Shown: positions 34,131 to 46,014 of the stretch, in pieces
How positions within the stretch are numbered: position 1 is the stretch's first letter
Layout of the letters: every line of letters starts with the position of its first letter
Assembly (NCBI GenBank): GCA_026120035.1
Contig: JALRME010000003.1
Span: 1,550,001 to 1,614,000, forward strand
DNA from: Coleophoma eucalyptorum
Taxonomy: Eukaryota; Ascomycota; Leotiomycetes; Helotiales; Dermateaceae
Direction: 5' to 3'
DNA: 64,000 bases
Notes under the pieces: model-generated
What the model was told of the DNA's origin: nothing
Seen by the model: the letters and a program-made list of their open reading frames with translations, nothing else
Database searches by the model: none
Translations under genes and position numbers: made by a program

Positions 34131-34803
34131 AGCAATTGCCATTGGTACAGTTTAAGTTGAAGTTGAACAAAAGCCTCGATCAGGGCTCAGTCCACCACCA
34201 CTGAGAAACGATCCAGACTCGTATGAAGAACAAGTAATGACTCCATAGCTTTACACAGCATCCATCCATTATGGACGCTAGGGCATTATCTGCAATAAAC
34301 TTACAGGTGCTGAAGGTGATACAAATCAGATGCGTTTATTACCGCGGAGGCCTTTCATACGGAATGAACACGGTCAAGTTGATTGACATAATATGGACGA
34401 AGCCAAATTTCCAGACTCTGATACTTCCAACCTCCTTCGTAAAGGTGTTCTGGAAAATCTACTTACAGCTCCCTCCATGTTAAGTTGGTTTCCTTGCTAA
34501 TTGCAAATGTTGGAGGCGCTCCTGTCTCCAAAGTTGAAATCTGAGGATCAGTAGAACCCTACATTATGATATGTCAGAATTGGCACACCTCTTGCAATCA
34601 AATATAGCCCACAAGGGAAAACTCTCAAATTTAAGAGGGAAAAAAACCCCTTACAAGTCTAGCCGCCCTTGGTGGCATCCTTTTGGCCGCCGCAAGCTAT
34701 GACATGTGCGGGACAGAATTCTTACAAGATGCATATCCTTAATGCTTCTATAAGTCAGCATAGAGGCAGAGTTATACCCCTGGTTCTTGGAAGACCCAGG
34801 TTG
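34131..34803. other. Convergent intergenic region
   Basis: 673 bp between IMP2 (+) and the YwbE/CUE gene (-). Short frames only; I see no gene, tRNA or repeat. Confidence 0.45.
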
Positions 34804-35361
34804 TCAGGAAAGCGCCTGAAGAACACCTCTAGCCTCAGATATAGTCGGATACTCGAGAAGCATAGCCGCTATTAGGGCAGAATCAATATTTGGAAATTCG
34901 CCTTCCAAGAGTGTCTGGACCTGCTCCGGGGATTCGCCAGGCTGAGCCGTTACAGCGTTGTTCTTTCTTTTCCGTTTCTGCTTGGCAGGCTTGATATAGT
35001 CCTCTAGACTCAGAGACTCTGAAGGCGTAGGGTCATTTCTATAGTCATCCTGCATTTTGAAGTGCCCACTTCCGCCTCTCATCAACCCTCCCACTTGTTG
35101 ACTGGACAAGGAAGTTCGGGACAGATCAGGTGTTGCTAGATTTGAAGATGTGCCTCCAAGTAAAACTGTTGTTGAGGATAATGACTGAACACGACCTATT
35201 TTGCCATCTTGGAGTCGAACCTTGATACCTCTTGGGTGATCACCTCGTGTCAAGATATCTGCAATGCAGCCAGACGTCAATTTGCCTGTCGGTTGGTCGG
35301 CCTTCAACACAATGTTGACACCTACCCCAGCTCGTAAGTGTGACATCTTAGGGACTCCCAT
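34804..35361 (-). CDS. YwbE-like (DUF2196) domain protein with C-terminal CUE-like domain
   Basis: A single-exon protein of 185 residues starting at ATG 35361 (MGVPKMSHL); 37 upstream in-frame codons are probably leader. Residues about 8-62 match the bacterial YwbE/DUF2196 domain: RAGVGVNIVLKADQPTGKL, then the TRGDHPRGIKVRL core and a GRVQ strand. The function of that domain is unknown. The C-terminal 45 residues (VQTLLEGEFPNIDSALIAAM) have the FP...D...I pattern of a CUE ubiquitin-binding helical bundle. A Lys/Arg-rich linker (KPAKQKRKRKNN) may be a nuclear localisation signal. It is divergent from the mitochondrial carrier across 299 bp. Confidence 0.8.
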   Translation of the reverse strand: MGVPKMSHLRAGVGVNIVLKADQPTGKLTSGCIADILTRGDHPRGIKVRLQDGKIGRVQSLSSTTVLLGGTSSNLATPDLSRTSLSSQQVGGLMRGGSGHFKMQDDYRNDPTPSESLSLEDYIKPAKQKRKRKNNAVTAQPGESPEQVQTLLEGEFPNIDSALIAAMLLEYPTISEARGVLQALS

Positions 35362-35660
35362 CTTGGTTTTAAATAGTAGAGTGATGTTCAGTTGATTGTT
35401 AGGATTTGAATCTAACGGGTATGAAATGGGAATGGATGGAGAAGGTCGTGGACGCAGAGCGACGGCTTGCAATCTTCAGCCTTGTGCACGGACCGCTAGA
35501 AATTCTGCAATGAACTTCAAGGACTCATCAGGAGAGAGCTCTCAAAACAACGCAAAATAAATTATTCAGCTCTTTACATCTGACACAACGGCACCGGATC
35601 TCTACTTCGATAACTGGCCACCAATCTGAAGTGTAACTTCCCACATTTGGAGGAAGGGCC
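35362..35660. promoter_or_regulatory. Divergent promoter, YwbE/CUE gene and carrier gene
   Basis: 299 bp separate the two start codons; both promoters must lie here. No specific element recognised. Confidence 0.5.
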
Positions 35661-37034
35661 ATGTCCCTGACCTCTCGCGTTGCCAGCATCTTCTCCTCTG
35701 CGTCATCCATCCCACAACGAGAACACAGTAAGAGCTTTGAGCTTGTTGATGATGGACATTCAGAAGGGGAGGGTGTTGTCAGGGATATTTCGTTTGGAGC
35801 AGCCAATAGTAGATCGAATACCATGGCATCGCAAGAGGACGAGGAGGAAGGGAGACCACCGTACTTGCATGTAAGATCTTGTTAGACTCCCGGGGAGTTC
35901 CATACTGACCATCTTAGTCAATGATTGCAGGAGGTATAGGAGGGACTACCGGTGATCTTTTAATGCACTCCTTGGATACCGTCAAGACGCGCCAACAAGG
36001 TGATCCACATCTCCCACCGAAATACACCTCAATGTCCTCATCGTATTCAACTATCCTAAAACAAGAAGGCATACGTCGAGGTCTATATGGAGGTTGGCTT
36101 CCAGCACTTCTCGGATCATTTCCAGGAACCATAATATTCTTTGGTACATACGAGTATAGCAAGCGCCACATGATCGATTCCGGCATCACTCCTCAGATTG
36201 CCTATCTTACAAGTGGTTTGTCTCACGAGCTTATGGTTTGTTGCAGCTGGGCTAACTACAAATCTAGGTTTTGTGGCAGATGGGGCAGCCTCTTTCGTGT
36301 ATGTGCCTTCGGAAGTTCTCAAAACTCGACTCCAGCTCCAGGGACGATACAATAATCCTTACTTCAAATCTGGGTACAATTACAAGGGGACAGCACATGC
36401 AGCTCGTACTATAGTGCGCCAAGAAGGGTTTTCTGCTCTCTTTTACGGATATAAAGCGACAATTTTCCGCGACCTCCCTTTCTCGGCTTTACAGTTCACA
36501 TTTTATGAACAGGGACAAACTTGGGCTCGACAATGGAAGCAGAGCAGAGACATTGGTCTTCCTTTGGAATTGTTGACTGGTGCCGCTGCTGGTGGTCTTG
36601 CAGGGGTAATTACTTGCCCGCTGGACGTTGTAAAAACTAGAATACAGACACAGGTCAATACGCCCACTAGCCCTGTTGTGAAGGCAGTTCCGCTACATGC
36701 ATCCAGCGCAGCAGCTCATGTTAATGCGCCTAAAACGACGGCAGGAAGTCAAGCACAGCCATCCGCTCTGAAGCAGCAGATTAGATCTATATCAACGTCA
36801 TCTCCTTCGACTCATACCCCTCGTCCAGGTTGCATGTCATTAGACACGTCTTCCGTTGTTACAGGTCTGAAGCTTCTTTACAGAAATGAAGGTATTGCTG
36901 GTTGGTTTCGAGGTGTTGGCCCTCGCTTTGTGTGGACCAGCGTGCAGAGCGGATGCATGCTCTTCCTGTACCAGACCATTTTACGCCAGCTGGAACTTCA
37001 CCCATTGTCTGGTAACAGTGAAACTACTTTATAG
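35661..37034 (+). CDS. Mitochondrial carrier, YMR166C/Mme1-like
   Basis: A member of the mitochondrial carrier family most like yeast YMR166C (Mme1, implicated in Mg2+ export). Exons 35661-35870, 35918-36215 and 36268-37034 give 424 residues. The three tandem carrier repeats are visible by their signatures: [31 protein letters not shown] and [15 protein letters not shown] (Px[DE]xx[KR]x[KR] motif). The N-terminal 65 residues are a Ser-rich extension; a long Ser/Ala/Thr insert (about residues 295-360) separates the two halves of the third repeat. The second intron (36216-36267, GTTTGT...TCTAG) has an alternative in-phase acceptor at 36246; use of the distal one matches the family best. The transported substrate is inferred only from similarity. 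Confidence 0.9.
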
Positions 37035-37434
37035 AGCTTGGTTAAGAGGAAACGGCTGTGTGCGTTTATGAGTTGGGATTTGTAGGTATATTGTACACCA
37101 TAGCATTGGATCGGCGTTAAAACTATTTGCGGCATGGAGCTTAGATAGAGCACATTGAATAGATCTTCTCTTTAGAGGGTTAAATTATTCACTCTCCTCA
37201 AAACTACTTTTTCCAGTCATGCTTGGTAAAGGTCGTCGTCTCATTAATTGTCAAGAGCAACGACTAAAAATAGCGCTAGTGGCCAGACTCGGGTGCTGTA
37301 GAAAGTTTAGAGCATGGAGCAACGATTTGACATCGAACCATTAAGACCAGTCCACTTCTCCAGCACAGGAAATGCCTGAAGTACGAATTACTTCCATATT
37401 AAAGCATTAATGAGATGGCTACAACGTCTTTGAT
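37035..37434. other. Intergenic region between carrier and PPR-like gene
   Basis: 400 bp with 3' UTR and promoter; nothing recognisable inside. Confidence 0.45.
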
Positions 37435-40400
37435 ATGCCGAGCTCCCTTCCTGTACCCTCAAAAGGCGCCCTCCGAACGCTACGAAACCTCGCATTGGGA
37501 ACGTCTTGCACAGTCTCCTTCACTGCAGGTCTGCTGACAGAAGATCGACGGCGACGAATACATGCCGCACGAGAAGTTCATGAGAATGCGAAAAAGCTCA
37601 AATCATCCAGGAGCTATCATAGCGCAGGAATAGCTCCAATTGTGGATAGGTTCGAGGACCAGATCCGGACTCATCAAGAAGATGGGTCTTTACTACTGGG
37701 GAGGAGGCAGACAGGCAGATCAGAGAGATTGACACCAGAAGATTGCGCTATGAAACCAACGATAGACGATATTCAGTCAGATTCGAGTCGCAGAGAACTG
37801 AGCCTCGTCAGCAAACCTCCAGCAGAACGAAGCAAGGACCCAGCCCACGAGGCTGCACCCCAAGTTAAGATACAATGGCAAATCCATATTAGAAGAGTGA
37901 GCAGCAAGGATCCGCGAGGTTACAACCCGGAATGGCATCCCACACGACAACGAAACACTGCATTATTTGCATCAGATCCAATTCGTGCTACTTCTGCTAC
38001 TGTATGTAGGGTGGAGCCAACTGAAGAATCAATTAAGCAATTCTCAATAAGGGGGAAAGGGCGCCAGATCAGATTGGCATCTGATGTTAAAAATATTTTA
38101 AATGGAGGGACAGAGGTAACGAATGTTGACGCGGCTGCAGCCCGGTTTCTGGATGCATTTGATGATGGGTTTGAGATTGGCTATTCGGGCGTTAGCAGCA
38201 GCCTTATGAACGCCGCAATCGATCTGTCTACAGCTTGTCTCCGCCATTCAAGACTCGAGTCAGCTGAAAAGATTCTTCTGCTCATGCTTGAATTTGGACC
38301 TATCGAAGAAGCCTTCTACAATCTCTTGAGCCCTTTGAGGATCATGAAGAACTTGATACAACGACCTTCGAATGACTATCAATGGACCCAGATGGAGCCA
38401 GACAACCTACAGAAGGCTGCAAAAATATTTCTCGCTGATTTCACAGAAAGGCCCCAAAATCTTTCTAAGGATAGAATGACACTCGGTGTGGAGCTTTGTG
38501 CACAAACGTATCGAGCGGGAATGACCAAAATAACAGTAAAGCTGTATGGACGGCTACAGGCCGTACGTGGCAACCGCAGTGGACACCTGAAGGCGCTCAA
38601 GTATAATATCCTAGCGGAACATCACAATGGCAAGCATAAATATGTGGTGGATCATTTTTTGCGGTGGTTCAGGCACACGGTACCGACTGAAAATGAATTC
38701 CACAGCGTGGGCAGTGCTGCTCTCGAATCTGCACTGGTTCAAGGCAGATTCGATCGAGCCGAAAAGGTTATAGCTGTAGCTTCTGAGATTGCGGCAAAGA
38801 ACTGCCTGGCAATACCAACGACTTGGCTGTTGAGGCTGCTTGGTGGTTTTTGGAGATCGAGTAAGGACATCGAGTCCACTCGAGCTCTGTTCGACCGCCT
38901 GGAAGTCTGTCTCAAACTCGTTCCCAAACCTGTAGCTGTATACAGTTCTATTATCCAATTTTGCGTCGAAGCTGGCGATGAGTCCACAGCTAGAGCCTAT
39001 CAAACGCATCTTGAGAGTAATTACGGCCACCAAGAGACAGACATACGCACGTGTGGTCATTTCGCACTCGCAAAGGCAATGCGAGGAGACTGGCACGGCG
39101 TAGAAAATGACTTTGAGTTTATGTCAAAGTCTCTGACTGAAGCAACGATGTCCACGTACAGCAAAGTGTTTGTTCCTATCTTTACGGAATATATCAGAAC
39201 CCATTCACTCGACGAAATCGAAGATTTCCTGAAAATGTTCATACAACAATACAAAGTACCTCTACATGTTTTCATGTCCAATGCTATGGTTGATGCATAT
39301 GCCCAAGCTGGAGAACTGGGATCTATTCGCCGCTGGCTCCAGTACGCAGCTGCTACCACACCCGCTGTAAATGCAGTCACGTTCAATACCATCCTTACCA
39401 ATTGTCATAAAACCTGGGGGTTTAAATTTTATGAACTGTATCACCTATTTGACGCAGTCCGGGGCATGGAACAGCATTATGGGACGAGCTTGTTTGACAG
39501 CATGACGGTATCAATTTTGAGGACTGTTGCCATTACAGAATACAAACGAGAGAAAGATTTCGATGCTCTGAGTAAAGCACTTAGACTACTGAAGAAAATT
39601 CCCCTTTCAGCCCCTACGGAGTATTCTGTCGACAGCCATGAGATTGGGGATAGGATGCGTTTGGCGTTGTCCAAGGGCGACTCTACAGCAGCCCTACAGA
39701 TATATAGCCAGGCGTTGAAGCACCATGTCCATTTACATGCAGCAGTTGTTTCCATGGCTACCCAGGCGTCACTACGTATACACGGGCGAAACTTCACACC
39801 TACCGCAGAACTGCTTGCAGAGGCTCGGAAAAATGGATACGACATAACCATCTCTTTGGGATCAGTTTTTATTTACGAAATGTCACAAAGGACTAACCAG
39901 CCAGGCTTAGAAGCAGTTGATATTACCTCAATAGTGAGGTCAATGGGATCATCACTATCCGTGTCGGACCATCAGCACATACTTCCTGCTGCTGTGGCAC
40001 ATGCAGCAAGTATACTTGTGTCTCGTGGGTTGCACCAAGAGGCCTTGGATTTATGGACAACAATAACACGTCAACAATCGATTCCCCATTCTACCATAGA
40101 TATCGTCACTCTCACAGTGCTTGTTCAGGCTCACATTGGGCTTCGTGATAGCAGCGGTATCAAGTGGGCAATGGAGGTGATGAAAGAAAACAACCTGATT
40201 CCGGATAAGATGTTTAAGATGTATTTGATCAATGCACGCCAGAAGACCCTTCGATACATGGAAAAGAACTCACTTTACCTGGATCACCATGAAATGACCC
40301 AGCTACAACAACTGTACGAAACGCTTGACCAAGCCTTCAAGGTGACCGCCGAAACCAGACAAGATGCTATAAAATTAAGAAAAAATGTCGGACTCGAGAC

Positions 40401-40587
40401 AATCAAGATCATGCAGGAGGCTGTACGGGTGCAGAAAGGGGATTCCGAACTTGATATTGAAGACGGTGTCGCGAGTGATGATGAAGAGGTCCAGAATTCT
40501 CGAAATTCCTACGATGCTTTGAGTTGGTGGGAGGATGACGTGCAGTCTGCCTGGCCGCAAGCAGCGGTAGCGGAAGGAGGATGTTAA
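37435..40587 (+). CDS. Mitochondrial pentatricopeptide-repeat-like protein
   Basis: A single-exon 1050-residue protein with an Arg/Ser/Leu-rich N-terminus (MPSSLPVPSKGALRTLRNLA) of the type targeting mitochondria. From about residue 250 onward it is almost entirely helical, with paired helices at roughly 35-residue spacing typical of divergent fungal PPR proteins (for example VYSSIIQFCVEAGDESTARA near 500, VFMSNAMVDAYAQAGELGSI near 620, NAVTFNTILTNCHK near 650). Such proteins bind organellar RNA and support mitochondrial translation or RNA stability. I cannot assign it to a particular yeast gene. The C-terminus is acidic. No introns are apparent. Confidence 0.8.
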   Translation: MPSSLPVPSKGALRTLRNLALGTSCTVSFTAGLLTEDRRRRIHAAREVHENAKKLKSSRSYHSAGIAPIVDRFEDQIRTHQEDGSLLLGRRQTGRSERLTPEDCAMKPTIDDIQSDSSRRELSLVSKPPAERSKDPAHEAAPQVKIQWQIHIRRVSSKDPRGYNPEWHPTRQRNTALFASDPIRATSATVCRVEPTEESIKQFSIRGKGRQIRLASDVKNILNGGTEVTNVDAAAARFLDAFDDGFEIGYSGVSSSLMNAAIDLSTACLRHSRLESAEKILLLMLEFGPIEEAFYNLLSPLRIMKNLIQRPSNDYQWTQMEPDNLQKAAKIFLADFTERPQNLSKDRMTLGVELCAQTYRAGMTKITVKLYGRLQAVRGNRSGHLKALKYNILAEHHNGKHKYVVDHFLRWFRHTVPTENEFHSVGSAALESALVQGRFDRAEKVIAVASEIAAKNCLAIPTTWLLRLLGGFWRSSKDIESTRALFDRLEVCLKLVPKPVAVYSSIIQFCVEAGDESTARAYQTHLESNYGHQETDIRTCGHFALAKAMRGDWHGVENDFEFMSKSLTEATMSTYSKVFVPIFTEYIRTHSLDEIEDFLKMFIQQYKVPLHVFMSNAMVDAYAQAGELGSIRRWLQYAAATTPAVNAVTFNTILTNCHKTWGFKFYELYHLFDAVRGMEQHYGTSLFDSMTVSILRTVAITEYKREKDFDALSKALRLLKKIPLSAPTEYSVDSHEIGDRMRLALSKGDSTAALQIYSQALKHHVHLHAAVVSMATQASLRIHGRNFTPTAELLAEARKNGYDITISLGSVFIYEMSQRTNQPGLEAVDITSIVRSMGSSLSVSDHQHILPAAVAHAASILVSRGLHQEALDLWTTITRQQSIPHSTIDIVTLTVLVQAHIGLRDSSGIKWAMEVMKENNLIPDKMFKMYLINARQKTLRYMEKNSLYLDHHEMTQLQQLYETLDQAFKVTAETRQDAIKLRKNVGLETIKIMQEAVRVQKGDSELDIEDGVASDDEEVQNSRNSYDALSWWEDDVQSAWPQAAVAEGGC

Positions 40588-40883
40588 TGATGAGGTTTGT
40601 CTGTAAATATAGAGTATAAATGTACATGTAGCCTGTATAGTAGAACTAGAGGTTTCTATTTCCGCCATTGTAGTCTAAACATCAGGCATAGCAGCTTTTT
40701 CCAACAATAAAAAGTGTATTTCGTGGAATGTGGATAAAAGATATGCAGAACTGACTGGATAAAATATCCAAAGTACAAAGCGCCAAGCCGGCAGTTCTAG
40801 ATAACGTCACTTTCACTCCAAGCTTCACCAGCAACGTCTTGAGTCTGCAAACTTATTGAGGATCCAATGGTCTCAAAGTCGTA

Positions 40884-42951
40884 ATGTCAATTGTTGCAGA
40901 GTTTGTCTCAGCTTTCAAGATCTCGTAGAGCTGCACTAACCTTTCATAGCCAGGTTCGGAAGGTGGACAGCCAACTCGATCGCGTCCATCTGGTTCCTCA
41001 TTCGAGTCGCGATGGCATTTCTACAGCTGAGAGTCAAAGAGTCATTTCATCCGGTCGGATAATACAATTACAGAGCCTTGTGAAGGCTTTGTCAACAACT
41101 TCGTCTTCCCAGCCTCTACTCTCGTCATGGCGCATCCGGAGTTTGTTGGAACAAGCTGCTCTGTCGGAGGACATGACAGCAATGGACGATGATGAGGACG
41201 ATGAAATTGAGACGGATCATACCACAATGGCGTATCAGAAAGAGCTGGAGTGGCTGCTAGTCAGCAAGGCTACGGTACAAACCTATGGACTCTTGCTGAA
41301 TACACTGCTGGAACAAACCATCCCACTTAACGACGATATTTGGTATTGGGACGAGGTGCTTGGTTCATATACATATACTGGTCTCTATACAATTCAAACC
41401 TCACCACTCAGATTCTGGGCGTGGACGCAGGATATCTACCGCGATACAAGGACACGGGTTGCCAGATTGAGGAGCTCACCGAATGATGCGATCTCTGCAA
41501 GTGACATTGGTACGAGCTTGACAGATAGGTGGAAGCAGTTTTATGGGCTAGTCAAAGAAAGCATAAGGGAACGCTCTGTAGCAGATATACAACAGAAGGT
41601 TCTATCACCTATTGCTCGATGTCGCACAGAGGCCAGGCTCAATCAAGCCAAACTCAGACGGCTACGCGAAATGAGCGCCAGTGGACTAGGCGTACTGATG
41701 GATGAAGGTTTAACTTTCGACATTGACGACGAGATTACTGATGTTGTAAAGACGGATGCAACCGAGAGCCACGAGTGGAAGGGAGTTGTGGAACGCAGCG
41801 TGGCTCTGATGGACACGGTTCTCTGCCATGTCACAACACTGGAGACAGGTGTATCGGAGTTCGAAGATGTTGTTTTTGCTAGCGTGGAGGACGATCCTGA
41901 GATATTCTCTCGCAGTGCAGACACACTTTCCCGTAGCCGGCCAGCAAAAGTGGCCCAACGCTTACAACATATCCTTACGGTACACGTTCCTAATCACTTG
42001 GAGAACACAAATCAATTGGCCTTGGTTTATGGTCGCCCTTCAAAATTTGTAAGGTATTGGTTGCCTGCAACTGCTCTTTTACTCTCATCAACTACTATTC
42101 TACGCATCCTGGTAAATAGGAAGGCCGAGATTGGTGCTTGGATCAGAGACTTTGGTGCCACTATAAGGGACTTTTGGATGAATTGGGTTATTGAGCCTAC
42201 TAAAAAAGTTATTGGTACAATCCGTCACGACAAGGACAGTGAAGTGGCTATAATGAGCAAAGAAAGTCTGAAGGGTGATAGAGACAGCCTCGAACGAATG
42301 GTCGTAGACTTTGCCATCGACAACCCGGAATCAGCAGGTCTCGGGACCAACCCTCTGAATGACAGCCAGATTGCAGAGATTCGGGCCAAGGTGAAGGAAG
42401 GCGATCTCACGCCCGTACTGCGTGCATATGAGAAGGACCTACGAAAGCCGTTTCAGGGAACAGTCCGCGGTGATCTCGTGAGAACGCTTCTCATACAAGT
42501 TCAGAAAACAAAAGTCGATGTTGAAATTGCTATAAGCGGTATAGATGCTCTGCTAAAGAGTCAAGAATTGGTTTTTGGATTCGTTGGTCTTACTCCTGGG
42601 ATATTGGTCTGCGTTGCAGCATTCCGCTACTTCGGGGGTGTTTTTGGGAGTAGGAAGGGAATTAGGCAAGGCACGAAAGCCCGCCAAACGGTGAGAGTTC
42701 TCCGCAACATCGACCGCATTCTTACATTAGCTACGCCAACACAAAACAACATTCTTTCATACAAAGATCACGGCCTCCTTTTATGCGAGATTCACGTGCT
42801 GAGAGAACGCACTGCTGGCTTGTTCCCCGGAGAGATCGAGAGAGAGTTTCTGGAAGATGTTGCAGATCTCTGCAACATCAACAGTGGTATTTCAACACAG
42901 CAGAAGGTGCTTGACAGAATCAGATGGGGCTACTTCAAGTGGCTTCGATGA
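40884..42951 (+). CDS. NCA2: Nuclear control of ATPase protein 2 (NCA2)
   Basis: NCA2 is a mitochondrial membrane protein which in yeast, with Nca3, affects expression of ATP synthase subunits 6 and 8. The start is encoded by a tiny 21-bp first exon (40884-40904, MSIVAEF), followed by a 49-bp intron (GTCTCA...CCAG, branch CACTAAC) and a long exon 40954-42951, giving 672 residues. The rejoined N-terminus VRKVDSQLDRVHL matches the family. Two membrane segments are visible (about residues 375-400, WLPATALLLSSTTILRILV, and 550-575, FGFVGLTPGILVCVAAFRYF), flanking the conserved NCA2 domain with LLIQVQKTKVDVE and the C-terminal RIRWGYFKWL. Reading the long frame alone would give a non-ATG start. 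Confidence 0.92.
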
Positions 42952-43588
42952 AAAAATAGCTATAAATCTATTAAATACAATCTGGTTGCAGATCCATCAC
43001 CATGTAATGTCTCTCTGGACGCCATATGTCGGAAATCATGCACAAAGGTGATGTAAATCATAAAGGCATTTACGTAATTCCCCCAAGTCCTAGTAAGGAA
43101 GTCATCACCTTGTAAATGGAAACAATAGCAACGTAAGGTAGAAGCAATACGTTGTCGATTGTGAGCATAATTGTGTGTTCACCTAATACTTTTTTGTCTC
43201 CTTTTGGCGAAACCGAAGTGGCGGACGTTGAATCGAGACGAGACGAGCCGCCAAATGTTAGAGGCAAGTGCAAGTACGATACAGGTTGATCACCACCTCC
43301 CCGTATCCTCCTGCCTGCCATCGCTGCAGCCAGTCCTTAAATCGAAAGTCGGCCTCCATTTTCATCGAGCCTCATAGACACCATCAGCGCCCGTACCTGT
43401 ACCGGCTTTACTGTCATCCTACTTCCCCCGAATTTCATCGTCATCCAACGACGTCAACCACTGTCATCCTTTGACCCCTGGACCTCCTCACGATTAGGAG
43501 CCAAGAAGAAGGTCCCACAAGTACATAGTTGTCATTCCAAGCGCTCACGTTTTACCACTCGGTGCGCCTCAGCTCGATATTCATCAAG
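42952..43588. promoter_or_regulatory. Intergenic region upstream of the Sec4/Rab8 gene
   Basis: 637 bp; the last 300 bp are C/T-rich (for example 43290-43460), as in many fungal housekeeping promoters. No gene seen. Confidence 0.45.
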
Positions 43589-44324
<736 letters not shown>

Positions 44325-44544
44325 AGGGACATTAATGAGTGTACCGTGAAGACTTGCCGGAATCGTCTATTGAGGGCAGGGAAGGTCTGTTTGTTTTGTT
44401 TGTTTAGGAATCAGCTGCTTACGGGTGGAGTTTGGTCAAATCATTTGGTATTATAAGTTGAAAGGCACGGATTCTGTGCGTCTTGTCATAACTGTCTTGC
44501 GCTCATCATAGATTATGGAGAAAACGCAGCTATCCAGTATAAGA

Positions 44545-45780
44545 TTACCACACTACTTGTGCATTAACTATAGGTGCTCCCCTCTCGGTGGCGTGCTTCC
44601 CAGCTTTGTTAGGCAATGAGAACGGTCTACAGTGCCATTCTCTGACGAATCTCCTTGCCTCGTCGGGATCCTTGAGAGATATTAGATACCTGGCAGGCCT
44701 CGAGCTCATTAAAGCTGTAGCCCTCCTAGAGTTCTTCTCGGTCGAGTTGAGATCCAACAAATCGGATGCACCGCCTGCTAGGTGCCATTGTAAATTCCTC
44801 TTTCTCCCATCCTCACCGATCACAAATTTCAGCTCGCTTTCCGTAACCTGCCCCCAATCCAGACTAAACAAGACTTTCTTTTCAGCCTCAGTCTTATTTG
44901 CCTTCAATACTGCCGGTCCACCATCCTCCACCAATCGCAGGATAGCTGGCTTGTAAGGCTCATCCACCAACTTTATTGAGGCTACGTCTAGGGCAGCAGG
45001 AACCAGTGTGAATCCTTTGACAACTTCATGAACATTTTCGCCTTCGCGCAAAAAGCCGGGGGGGAGGGGTAACGTCGAGATTGCGGACCCCATCCTAGCA
45101 AGTCGGTGCAAATGTCGAACCTGTTCTCCGTATGCACGCGCTGCTGCCGTCGTCTCGAAGAGAAGGAAGTAGTGGTCGAGAGCCTCAAGGGTTGTAGGCC
45201 TGCGGCCAGGTATCACTATTAGAATCAATTAGATATAACTCAGATTTCAGGGGTGTAGACTCATACCCTTGATCAAACCACGCGCCCAGCCATCAATATG
45301 CTCTCCTTTGAAATCAAGACGGAAGAAATCACTCTGCTCGAGCTGTTTGCTCACGCCCCTCAGCACCATTAATGTTAAACCTGGCTTCATGCTGACTTGA
45401 CTCTTTTTGGAGATCGTATCCTGTTTCGATATTGTCGTGTCCTGTTCCCCTTCTTTCTTCTGCTCAGGTATCTGATTGTAGAGTCCCCATGATGGCGATC
45501 TCTTTTCTGAAGGAAGCTTCCTTATTATTGGAGCCTGCACTTCGTTCCAGGGGAAAGCAGGAAGCCTATCGAAAATAGAAGGCCCAGTGAAATCCAGCTG
45601 TTGCGACTGTTTCTTCGTCCGTTCCTCGGGGAACAATTCCTCAAATAGAGAAGGGCCTCTGGCAGTCTTTGGCCGTTGTGACCTTTTCGCAGCCGCAGCT
45701 GTTCTCGAGATTTGTCGAAGTTGCTGCGGACTCCATGACGGAATCAAAAACTGCGGGGGCAGTAGTCGCGTGGGCAGCAT
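44545..45780 (-). CDS. Predicted mitochondrial protein, unknown function
   Basis: Two exons (45780-45267 and 45215-44545; 51-bp intron GTATGA...AATAG) give 394 residues. The N-terminus MLPTRLLPPQFLIPSW plus a following Arg/Ala-rich stretch is a convincing mitochondrial presequence. The open frame extends six codons further upstream but only to GTG. Two segments have an RRM-like strand-helix-strand pattern: TLMVLRGVSKQLEQSDFFRL to DHYFLLFETTAAARAYGEQV, and RYLISLKDPDEARRFVREW. An RNA-related role in mitochondria is therefore possible but not shown. I do not recognise a named family. It shares a 234-bp divergent promoter with AFG2. Confidence 0.75.
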
Positions 45781-46014
45781 CAATGCTGTTGGGTTCACGC
45801 GCTGCGCATTGGAGAGATGCCGATGCCTCTATGAGTGAGGTGAGGTGCCACAGTTTTTACTGGCGGCTCGGGGATTGTCAACGATCGAGCGGCCGAGAAG
45901 TTTTTGGAGCCGACCCGACCAAAATTTGGCGAGAGGCGACCAAACTCTTAGGAATTTATTTTCTTGGTCAACACCGAAAGAAATACACGTTATGCTCCTG
46001 TCACAGAACAGAAC
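45781..46014. promoter_or_regulatory. Short bidirectional promoter
   Basis: Only 234 bp separate the start codons of the unknown mitochondrial gene (-) and AFG2 (+), so the two genes probably share control elements. An out-of-frame ATG followed by a short frame precedes the minus-strand start. No defined motif recognised. Confidence 0.55.

Noticed and set aside
40891..40953. NCA2 starting in the long frame at 40891.
   Set aside because: That codon is TTG; a 21-bp ATG exon plus a 49-bp intron with an ideal branch site yields the expected family N-terminus.
45781..45798. Longer N-terminus of the unknown mitochondrial protein starting at 45798.
   Set aside because: That codon is GTG; the first in-frame ATG (45780) gives a good mitochondrial presequence.
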